A DNA stretch of 8,597 bases from Pseudorhodobacter sp. Its GTDB lineage: Bacteria; Pseudomonadota; Alphaproteobacteria; Rhodobacterales; Rhodobacteraceae. The stretch is from the NCBI GenBank assembly GCA_014378345.1, contig JACMNW010000359.1:1-8597 (forward strand). The letters run 5' to 3'. The translations under genes and the position numbers were made by a program. A model generated the notes under the pieces. That model was not told the DNA's origin. It did not search any database and was given only the letters and a program-made list of their open reading frames with translations. Below are positions 1 through 5,537 of this stretch, piece after piece (position 1 is the first letter of the stretch; every line of letters starts with the position of its first letter).

Positions 1-1002
1 GCCCTGTTAAAGGCCCCCGAAGGCTGTGACGCCACACGCCTTATCGCCATGGCAACGGGTGAATTCCTAACCCGCGATCTGATCAACACCCCTTCCTCCG
101 ACATGGGGCCGGCCGAGCTTGAAGCCGCCTTCCTAACCCTCGCCGCCCAATTCCACGCCACTACCGAGGTTATCCGGGGCAATGACCTCATCCCGCAAAA
201 CTTTCCTATGATCCACGCCGTTGGCCGCGCCTCCCCCCGCGCCCCCCGCATCCTAAGCCTGCGCTGGGGCACGTCCGGCCCCCGCCTGACGCTGGTCGGC
301 AAAGGCGTTTGTTTTGATACTGGGGGCCTTGATATCAAACCCTCTTCCGGCATGTTGCTGATGAAAAAAGATATGGGTGGGGCGGCCACTGTCATGGGCC
401 TTGCCCATATGATCATGACATTGAAACTGCCCCTGCAACTGCGCGTCATCATCCCTGCGGTGGAAAATTCAATCGCTGGCAATGCCATGCGCCCTTCGGA
501 TATTCTGACCTCCCGCAAGGGCCTGACAGTGGAAATTAACAACACTGATGCCGAAGGTCGCTTGATCCTTGCCGATGCACTGGCATGGGCTGATGAGGAA
601 ACCCCTGATGCGATTATCTCGATGGCCACCCTGACAGGATCAGCCCGCGTCGCAGTCGGCCCCGATCTTGCACCGTTCTACACCGATGATGATGCCTTGG
701 CGCAGGCGCTGGCGGACGAAGCCCCCGGCGCATGCGATCCGGTCTGGCGCCTGCCGTTCTGGGATGCGTATGAGGCCATGATAGAGCCTAAAATCGCTGA
801 CCTCGATAACGCGCCCGCGGGCAGTTTCGCAGGCTCTATCACCGCCGCCTTGTTCCTGCGCCGCTTCGTTACCTGCCCCCGCTACGTGCATTTCGACATT
901 TATGGCCACACCCCCGCCGATGCCCCCGCCCGCCCCAAAGGCGGCGTCGGCCAAGGCGCGCGCGCCCTGTTGGCCGCCCTGCCAAAAGTTCTGAACCTAT
1001 GA
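1..1002 (+). CDS. Leucyl aminopeptidase family protein (peptidase M17), 5' end outside the window
   Basis: A metal-dependent aminopeptidase that removes N-terminal residues from peptides in the cytoplasm. The frame is open from base 1, so the 333 visible residues are the C-terminal catalytic part of a protein that in this family is usually 450-500 residues; the ATG at 49 is internal. The M17 active-site residues seem complete by comparison with E. coli PepA. These are the lysine of GKG (codon 301) and aspartate of FDTGG (316), the lysine of DIKP (337), the aspartate of KKDMGG (370), and NTDAEGRL at 541-564, which supplies two acidic metal ligands and the arginine that binds the bicarbonate. 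The C-terminal HFDIYGHTP matches the family's HLDIAG stretch. The stop overlaps the start of the NlpC/P60 gene (ATGA), so the two are probably translationally coupled. The family is certain; the physiological substrate is not visible. Confidence 0.95.
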   Translation, partial: ALLKAPEGCDATRLIAMATGEFLTRDLINTPSSDMGPAELEAAFLTLAAQFHATTEVIRGNDLIPQNFPMIHAVGRASPRAPRILSLRWGTSGPRLTLVGKGVCFDTGGLDIKPSSGMLLMKKDMGGAATVMGLAHMIMTLKLPLQLRVIIPAVENSIAGNAMRPSDILTSRKGLTVEINNTDAEGRLILADALAWADEETPDAIISMATLTGSARVAVGPDLAPFYTDDDALAQALADEAPGACDPVWRLPFWDAYEAMIEPKIADLDNAPAGSFAGSITAALFLRRFVTCPRYVHFDIYGHTPADAPARPKGGVGQGARALLAALPKVLNL

Positions 1003-1823
1003 CAGACCCCCGCATCACCCCCGCCAACAGCCGGGCCGCCCTTGAAAGCTTACGCGGCACAGTCACCGCCCCGCATTTCACCAACGGCGAACCCGCCCAA
1101 CTGATCCAACCGCTTACAGACCTGCTGGCAGCACCCGGCGGCAGACGTGAACGCCAACTGCTGCTGGGTGATGGCTTCACCGTGATCGACCGCCACGACG
1201 GCTATGCCTTCGGCCAAGCCAACAAAGATGGTTTTTGCGGCTACTTGCCGGAATCCGCATTGGGGTTAGCGGAAATCCCAACCCACTGGGTCGCCGCCCC
1301 GATGACCACGCTGTACCCAGAGGCCAACATGAAGGTCAAAGAAACCGGCAGCCTGACCCTCGGCGCACGTGTCACCGCGATAGCAGAATTAGGCAAATTC
1401 ACCCAAACCACGCGCGGTTTTGTGCCTACACTGCACCTCAAACCCATTGGTGATTGGCACAAAGACCCCGTCGCCATTGCCCAAACTTACCTCGGCACCC
1501 CCTACTTGTGGGGGGGCAACAGCCGCGCCGGGCTTGACTGTTCCGGCCTCGTGCAAGCTTGTCTGATGTCCTGCGGCCACGCCTGCCCCGGCGATGCCGA
1601 CCTGCAACAAGCCCTCGGCAAACCCATTTCAGAAAAAGCCGCCCTAAAACGCGGTGATCTTTTGTTCTGGGATGGCCATGTCGCTCTGTGCATGAACGCA
1701 GATTTCATGATCCACGCCACTGCTGCCTTCATGGCCGTTGTGATGGAAAACACTCGCTCCGCCATCAAACGCATCGCGGATCAAGGTTATGGTCCCGTTA
1801 TTGCAAGGCGCCGCGTTATTTAA
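999..1823 (+). CDS. NlpC/P60 family cysteine peptidase with N-terminal SH3-like region, probably cytoplasmic
   Basis: 274 residues. The C-terminal NlpC/P60 domain covers about residues 152-274. It has the catalytic Cys181 in LDCSGLV, His227 in WDGHVALC and a third polar residue, His239, in MIHATA; GTPYLWGG just before the cysteine is typical of the family. Residues about 50-150 look like one or two bacterial SH3-type segments (for example DGFCGYLPESAL and TTRGFVPTLHL). Family members cut gamma-D-glutamyl bonds to diaminopimelate or lysine in murein peptides. The N-terminus is polar, with no signal peptide or membrane segment, so the protein probably works inside the cell, as Bacillus YkfC does. 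The ATG lies in the ATGA overlap with the aminopeptidase stop, which fixes the start. Recycling of murein peptides is inferred from the domain and the gene pairing; the substrate has not been shown here. Confidence 0.93.
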   Translation: MTDPRITPANSRAALESLRGTVTAPHFTNGEPAQLIQPLTDLLAAPGGRRERQLLLGDGFTVIDRHDGYAFGQANKDGFCGYLPESALGLAEIPTHWVAAPMTTLYPEANMKVKETGSLTLGARVTAIAELGKFTQTTRGFVPTLHLKPIGDWHKDPVAIAQTYLGTPYLWGGNSRAGLDCSGLVQACLMSCGHACPGDADLQQALGKPISEKAALKRGDLLFWDGHVALCMNADFMIHATAAFMAVVMENTRSAIKRIADQGYGPVIARRRVI

Positions 1824-1894
1824 CCGCTTACAAAGCCCTTGCCAAGTTTCAGCGCGGTCACATACGAAAGGACCCGAAAAATGCGATAACCAGA

Positions 1895-2242
1895 CTACTC
1901 CACTGCTTTGATAAGCTTGCTATCTAACACCCGCAACACAGCTGCCAGATCGTGCCCCCGGCGCAAAATCTGCCCGTCCATCCCCACCACAGCATACATA
2001 CCCTGCTTTGCGCGCAGTTTTGGGCGCTTTTCAATGCGGTACAGCGGAAATTCTGCTGTCCGCCGGAACACCGAAAACACCGCCATATCTCGCAAGCACG
2101 AAATACCATAATCGCGCCATTCGCCCGCAGCCACCATTCGGCCATATAGGCTAAGAATCACAGAAAACTCCCGCCGATCAAAGCTGATCTGCTCGCTTGA
2201 CTGCGCGTTTTGGGGAAAGGGCGTCGGCATCTGAATCGTCAT
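1895..2242 (-). CDS. DUF2794 family protein
   Basis: 115 residues of unknown function, from a small family common in alphaproteobacteria. The conserved core begins at FDRREFSVIL (residues 21-30) and runs through YGRMVAAGEWRDY (33-45), AVFSVFRR (54-61), PLYRIEKRPKLR (66-77) and RRGHDLAAVLRVLD (94-107). It is basic and soluble, with no signal peptide or membrane helix. The ATG at 2242 has no Shine-Dalgarno sequence before it. A promoter-like pair ends 6 bases upstream, so the mRNA may be leaderless; Met5 (codon 2228-2230) is a less likely alternative start. It converges on the NlpC/P60 gene with 71 bases between the stops, in which I see no strong terminator. I cannot assign a function. Confidence 0.9.
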   Translation of the reverse strand: MTIQMPTPFPQNAQSSEQISFDRREFSVILSLYGRMVAAGEWRDYGISCLRDMAVFSVFRRTAEFPLYRIEKRPKLRAKQGMYAVVGMDGQILRRGHDLAAVLRVLDSKLIKAVE

Positions 2243-2248
2243 TTTGTA

Positions 2249-2276
2249 AGATTAGCAACGGCCCAGCGCAAATCAA
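2249..2276 (-). promoter_or_regulatory. Candidate promoter of the DUF2794 gene, predicted to give a leaderless mRNA
   Basis: Read on the - strand, TTGATT (2276-2271, preceded by C) is followed by 16 bases and then TAATCT (2254-2249). CTTGAT is close to the alphaproteobacterial -35 CTTGAC; the -10 match is weak. Transcription starting about 7 bases past the -10 would begin at or next to the ATG at 2242. The lack of a ribosome binding site agrees with this. Assigned from pattern only. Confidence 0.4.
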
Positions 2277-2297
2277 GCGCTCGCTGCACACAACCCT

Positions 2298-2313
2298 TGT
2301 CTGATTTCAGACA
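2298..2313. repeat. 16-base inverted repeat, possible operator
   Basis: TGTCTGA-TT-TCAGACA has perfect 7-base arms and a 2-base centre. It lies intergenic, 22 bases upstream of the candidate -35 of the DUF2794 gene, where a dimeric regulator could bind. A repeat this short can occur by chance, and I cannot link it to a known regulator. Confidence 0.35.
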
Positions 2314-2397
2314 CGCAATCACCGACACATGGCCATGATTGTTCCCAATCCCCGCCCAAATTGACCAGCATACAGTAATTGTTGCGAGTCAACGAAA

Positions 2398-2446
2398 CCC
2401 CGGATGGGTGGAACTTTAGCCCCCCCAAATGACCGCCTGTCCGGGG
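2398..2446. other. Structured intergenic element: nested stem-loop
   Basis: CCCCGGA (2398-2404) pairs perfectly with TCCGGGG (2440-2446). Directly inside, TGGGTGG (2405-2411) pairs with CCCCCCA (2421-2427) with one mismatch, leaving a 9-base loop. Read on the - strand, the outer stem is followed by TTTCGTT and lies about 55 bases after the asparaginase stop, so it could end that transcript. Read on the + strand, it precedes a terminator-like hairpin at 2468 and could be part of a small RNA. The pairing is visible; the role is inferred. Confidence 0.45.
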
Positions 2447-2467
2447 CGCTTGCGAGTGAAGATCAAG

Positions 2468-2490
2468 CCTCTGTCCCTGACAGGGGTTTT
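2468..2490 (+). terminator. Intrinsic-terminator-like hairpin with T-run, between genes that both face the - strand
   Basis: CCTCTGTC (2468-2475), loop CCT, then GACAGGGG (2479-2486) form an 8-bp stem on the + strand, including one G-U pair, followed by TTTT (2487-2490). On the - strand the same stem has an A-C mismatch and no T-run after it, so the + orientation is favoured. No annotated + strand gene ends here. It would therefore stop either an unrecognised small RNA or antisense transcription entering the asparaginase gene. Confidence 0.45.
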
Positions 2491-2500
2491 ATCCATTTTT

Positions 2501-3499
2501 CTAGGCTGAAAATGCCTCAGTCAATCGCATCTCACCCACCCGCAGCCCACGCCAATTGTGCAAATCCGTGCCCAGCCGTTTTTGCGCGGCGGGATGATCC
2601 GCATCCAAAACACCCGCCCGAATCAGCAAAGATGTAATCGCGGCTTCAGCGGCTCGCGTGCCGCCATCAGCTATCTTCAACGCAATCCCGATACGTTTTT
2701 CGGGAATAATCGCCACGAAAACCGCTTCTGCCCCGGTTTTGATCGCAACCCGCCCGCCCATGGCCCGCATCAATTCTGTGCAGGCGCGGGTTTCCCCAGC
2801 CACCAGCTCGGGGTAAGCCGCCATTGCCCGTGTCAAGCGGTATGCGGCACGACTGCGTAAATCTCCGGTCTCTGACGCTGTTGCAAAATACGCCATGGCA
2901 CGGGCCAGACCCTGCACCGAAGTTGCAAAATTTGGCGCGGAACAGCCGTCAATCCCGTAGCCGGGGCTGGCCTCCCCGGTCACCTCTTCAAATGCCGCCT
3001 TCACTGCCTTTTGCACCGGATGATCCGCTTCGGTATATTCCGGCCCGGCCTTCAGATGCCGGTTCAACGTCAGGAACCCGCTGTGTTTGCCCGAACAGTT
3101 GTTGTGTATCTGGCACGGTTTTTCCCCCGCCAAAACCAAACCGTTATGTGCAGGAATGTCACTTGGCCAATGTGTGCCACAGCGTAAATCCTGCTCTGCC
3201 AACCCCAGATCATCCAACCACTGCGTCACCATATTCGTATGAATTGCAGCACCCTGGTGACTGGCACAAGACAACGCAAGCTGTGCATCGGTCAAACCAG
3301 CCGCATGTGCCGCCCCGCTTTCAATTAACGGCAGCGCCTGCAGCATCTTGGACGATGATCGCGGAAAGATCACGGCCGCCGGATCACCCCACGCAGATAC
3401 GATCTCGCCATCTGCACCACACATCACCGCATGGCCGGAATGGCTGCTTTCCAGCATCCCGCCACGCCACAATTCAACCATCGGTATCGCATTTGCCAT
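2501..3499 (-). CDS. L-asparaginase, ReAV-type (Rhizobium etli type, PF06089 family)
   Basis: Hydrolyses L-asparagine to aspartate and ammonia. The 332 residues belong to the family of the inducible Rhizobium etli asparaginase, which is unrelated to the E. coli type I/II enzymes. Visible motifs are RSSSK (47-51), with Ser48 and Lys51 of the first Ser-Lys pair; Ser80 in CASHQG; CSGKHSG (135-141), with Cys135 and Lys138; GIDGCSAPN (182-190), with Asp184 and Cys186; and Lys254 in IKTGAEAVF. These correspond, as I recall the ReAV structure, to its two Ser-Lys pairs and its zinc site. There is no signal peptide, so it is probably cytoplasmic. I chose the ATG at 3499 because AGAGGG lies 6 bases upstream; the open frame extends 19 codons further to 3556 without a comparable site. 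It is divergent from the IalB-like gene and appears to be a single-gene unit. Confidence 0.93.
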   Translation of the reverse strand: MANAIPMVELWRGGMLESSHSGHAVMCGADGEIVSAWGDPAAVIFPRSSSKMLQALPLIESGAAHAAGLTDAQLALSCASHQGAAIHTNMVTQWLDDLGLAEQDLRCGTHWPSDIPAHNGLVLAGEKPCQIHNNCSGKHSGFLTLNRHLKAGPEYTEADHPVQKAVKAAFEEVTGEASPGYGIDGCSAPNFATSVQGLARAMAYFATASETGDLRSRAAYRLTRAMAAYPELVAGETRACTELMRAMGGRVAIKTGAEAVFVAIIPEKRIGIALKIADGGTRAAEAAITSLLIRAGVLDADHPAAQKRLGTDLHNWRGLRVGEMRLTEAFSA

Positions 3500-3505
3500 C
3501 AATTT

Positions 3506-3511
3506 CCCTCT
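3506..3511 (-). promoter_or_regulatory. Ribosome binding site that decides the asparaginase start
   Basis: On the - strand AGAGGG is followed by 6 bases and the ATG at 3499. This supports the 332-residue product over the 351-residue reading that starts at 3556. Confidence 0.7.
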
Positions 3512-3669
3512 CACAGATGCGCGATTTGTCGCCCATAGGGCTTTCGCGACCTGCATCTTTTGCGGTAAGGGATACGAAGTTGAGCTGTCAGACGCTACAG
3601 GAAAAACGCGCGCAATCGCGACACTGGTCGGGCGGGGCTTATGTTGAGTTGCTGGAGGCTCTTACAAAT

Positions 3670-4203
3670 ATGAAATTCATTCTCGTTAGTACCCTTGGTC
3701 GCGTTATTATTGCCGCAGCACTATGCAGCGCTGCTACCTTCGCTGTGGCACAAGAATCCACCAATCAGGTTGCCGTAAAAACGGATTGGAGCGTGTTTAC
3801 AGAAGAAAACCCCAAAGAATGTTGGGGTGTCTCTAGCCCCAAAGAAACCGTGAACACCCGCGATGGCGCGCCAGTTTCCGTGCGCCGGGGTGATATCTTG
3901 CTGTTCGTCACTTTCCGGCCCGGTGGCGCCGGCGGCGAGGTGTCTTTTTCAGGTGGCTATCCTTTTGAAACGGGTTCGACTGTTAAAATTGACATTGAAG
4001 GCACCGCATTTGATCTGTTTTCCGATGGTGAATGGGCATGGCCTGCAAGTGCAACCGATGACGCCGCCCTACTTGCTGCTTTGAAAGGCGGCACAACAGC
4101 CGTTCTGTCCGGCCAATCGGGCAAAGGCACCAAAACCAAAGACACATTTTCCCTGCGTGGCTTTACCGCCGCTATGGACGAAGCCGCCTCACGCTGCAAA
4201 TAA
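3670..4203 (+). CDS. Exported invasion-associated locus B (IalB) family protein
   Basis: 177 residues. Residues 1-27 form a signal peptide: Lys2 and Arg11, a hydrophobic core (VIIAAAL), then a probable signal peptidase I cut after AVA (25-27). The mature protein of about 150 residues would be periplasmic or secreted. It has the IalB-like pattern DWSVFTEENPKECWGVSSP (39-57) and later GDILLFVTFRPG, GGYPFETGS and EWAWPAS. Two cysteines remain after cleavage (Cys51, Cys176) and could form a disulfide. IalB is named for erythrocyte invasion in Bartonella, but free-living Rhodobacterales carry many homologues of unknown role, so invasion should not be assumed. TGGAGG ends 11 bases before the ATG at 3670. 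The frame is open far upstream, but that part lies opposite the asparaginase gene and lacks any such features. A strong terminator follows, so it is probably monocistronic. Confidence 0.88.
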   Translation: MKFILVSTLGRVIIAAALCSAATFAVAQESTNQVAVKTDWSVFTEENPKECWGVSSPKETVNTRDGAPVSVRRGDILLFVTFRPGGAGGEVSFSGGYPFETGSTVKIDIEGTAFDLFSDGEWAWPASATDDAALLAALKGGTTAVLSGQSGKGTKTKDTFSLRGFTAAMDEAASRCK

Positions 4204-4226
4204 CACAAATATTAAAATCACTATTG

Positions 4227-4259
4227 GCCCCGCCATCCATGGCTGGGGCTTTTGCTTTT
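4227..4259 (+). terminator. Intrinsic terminator of the IalB-like gene
   Basis: GCCCC (4227-4231) pairs with GGGGC (4245-4249), extended inward by GCC (4232-4234) with GGC (4241-4243) and one bulged T. TTTTGCTTTT follows. It begins 24 bases after the stop codon, which is typical of a Rho-independent terminator. It also argues that rlmN has its own promoter further on. Confidence 0.9.
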
Positions 4260-4341
4260 CCAGACCGCGCCCGTTCCGTTTTGCGCAAAACTGCGCTATG
4301 GGTGCCGCAACTGGGCAATTCCCAATTCACCAAAGGCTCCC

Positions 4342-5490
4342 ATGACCGCCCCCATCACCCAAGATGTGCTGACGATCCCGCGCAAAATGCCGGCCTCCGA
4401 TAAGGCGAACCTGATCGGCCTGACCCGTGATCAGCTGCGAAGCGCCCTGATCGACGCGGGCACCCCTGAAAAACAAGCAAAAATGCGCGTGGGCCAAATC
4501 TGGACATGGCTTTACCACTGGGGCCTGCGCGATTTTACGGGCATGACGAATCTGTCAAAAGAACTGCGCCAAACGCTGGCAGACCGTTTCAGCATCGAAA
4601 TTCCTGAGGTGGTCACCCGACAGATCAGCAGCGATGGCACCCGCAAATATCTTGTCCGTATCGCAGGAGGGCACGAGGTTGAGGTTGTCTATATCCCTGA
4701 AACAGACCGGGGCACTTTGTGCATATCGTCCCAAGTCGGCTGCACGCTGACCTGTTCGTTCTGCCACACCGGCACCCAAAAACTGGTCCGCAACCTGACG
4801 GCAGGGGAAATTGTCGGCCAGGTCATGCTGGCCCGTGACGATCTGGACGAATGGCCCGTGCAAGGCGAGCCGAACCGCGAAGGTCGGCTTATCTCGAACG
4901 TCGTTCTGATGGGCATGGGCGAGCCGCTCTATAACTTCGAAAATGTCCGTGTCGGCCTGCGTGTGATCATGGATAACGAAGGCATCGCCTTGGGTCGCCG
5001 CCGCATCACCCTGTCCACCTCCGGCGTTGTCCCCGAAATTGCCCGCACTGCCAACGAAATCGGATGCCTGTTGGCTGTCAGTTTCCACGCCACTACCGAT
5101 GAAGTCCGCGACCAACTGGTGCCTATCAATAAAAAATGGAACATCGCCACCCTGCTCGATGCCCTGCGCGCCTATCCCGGCCTGACCAACTCTGAGCGCA
5201 TCACCTTCGAATATGTCATGCTTCAAGGCGTGAACGATAGCAAAGAAGACGCCTACCGTCTGGTCGAGCTGATCCGCGGCATCCCCGCCAAAATCAACCT
5301 GATCCCGTTCAACGAATGGCCCGGCGCGCCTTATAAACGCTCGTCTGGCAACCGCATCCACGCCTTCGCCGACATCATCCACGACGCAGGCTACGCCAGT
5401 CCCATCCGCACCCCGCGTGGCGAAGACATCATGGCAGCTTGCGGGCAGTTGAAATCGGCCACCGAAAAGACGCGCAAGGTTCGGGCTTAA
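4342..5490 (+). CDS. rlmN: 23S rRNA (adenine2503-C2)/tRNA (adenine37-C2) methyltransferase RlmN
   Basis: A radical-SAM enzyme that methylates C2 of A2503 in 23S rRNA and A37 of some tRNAs, affecting decoding fidelity. The 382 residues show the CxxxCxxC iron-sulfur motif as Cys134, Cys138 and Cys141 (QVGCTLTCSFC). They also show Cys127 (equivalent to E. coli Cys118), GMGEPLYN (191-198) for SAM binding, and Cys367 in MAACGQL (equivalent to E. coli Cys355, which carries the methyl group). All catalytic cysteines are present, so it should be active. I chose the ATG at 4342, with AAAGG 5 bases upstream. An in-frame ATG at 4252 would start inside the preceding terminator and add 30 residues unlike the family. 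The paralogous Cfr resistance enzyme is close in sequence, but the N-terminus and MAACGQL context fit RlmN. Confidence 0.96.
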   Translation: MTAPITQDVLTIPRKMPASDKANLIGLTRDQLRSALIDAGTPEKQAKMRVGQIWTWLYHWGLRDFTGMTNLSKELRQTLADRFSIEIPEVVTRQISSDGTRKYLVRIAGGHEVEVVYIPETDRGTLCISSQVGCTLTCSFCHTGTQKLVRNLTAGEIVGQVMLARDDLDEWPVQGEPNREGRLISNVVLMGMGEPLYNFENVRVGLRVIMDNEGIALGRRRITLSTSGVVPEIARTANEIGCLLAVSFHATTDEVRDQLVPINKKWNIATLLDALRAYPGLTNSERITFEYVMLQGVNDSKEDAYRLVELIRGIPAKINLIPFNEWPGAPYKRSSGNRIHAFADIIHDAGYASPIRTPRGEDIMAACGQLKSATEKTRKVRA

Positions 5491-5502
5491 CGCTGCAAAG
5501 AC

Positions 5503-5530
5503 TTGACCCTTTTTAACCGCCTGCTACCCC
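5503..5530 (+). promoter_or_regulatory. Candidate promoter of the YcaQ-like gene, predicted to give a leaderless mRNA
   Basis: TTGACC (5503-5508, in the context ACTTGACC, matching alphaproteobacterial CTTGAC) is followed by 16 bases and TACCCC (5525-5530), a weak -10. Seven bases later comes the ATG at 5538, where transcription would be expected to begin. No Shine-Dalgarno sequence lies before this ATG. The geometry is nearly the same as at the DUF2794 gene. Confidence 0.4.
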
Positions 5531-5537
5531 TACCCTT

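Noticed and set aside
2328..2337. CATGGCCATG palindrome
   Set aside because: Ten bases only and expected by chance; no supporting context.
2398..2490. Identification of the structured gap as SRP RNA, tmRNA, 6S RNA or a SAM/SAH riboswitch
   Set aside because: I looked for the conserved sequence signatures of these RNAs and did not see them, and no + strand gene follows that a riboswitch could control.
2404..2637. 77-codon + strand open frame crossing the 2243-2500 gap
   Set aside because: No ribosome binding site or known motif, and its second half is antisense to the asparaginase C-terminus, whose conserved end is intact.
2824..3669. Long open frame in phase with and upstream of the IalB-like gene (459 codons in total)
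   Set aside because: It lies mostly opposite the asparaginase gene, has no recognisable domain, and is followed by a proper start at 3670 with a ribosome binding site and signal peptide.
3500..3669. Divergent region between the asparaginase and IalB-like genes, searched for promoters and small genes
   Set aside because: Only weak -10-like patterns, such as CTATGG on the - strand, without a matching -35. Nothing firm beyond the two ribosome binding sites.
3670..3750. Possible lipoprotein signal (Cys19 in AAALCSA) in the IalB-like protein
   Set aside because: Leucine directly before the cysteine does not fit the lipobox; AVA at residues 25-27 fits ordinary signal peptidase cleavage better.
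4279..4290. 12-base palindrome TTTTGCGCAAAA upstream of rlmN
   Set aside because: About two such perfect palindromes are expected by chance in this length, and it does not line up with a clear promoter.
4555..5382. 275-codon open frame on the - strand
   Set aside because: It is wholly antisense to rlmN, which is certain from its catalytic motifs; the frame is a by-product of GC-rich codon use.
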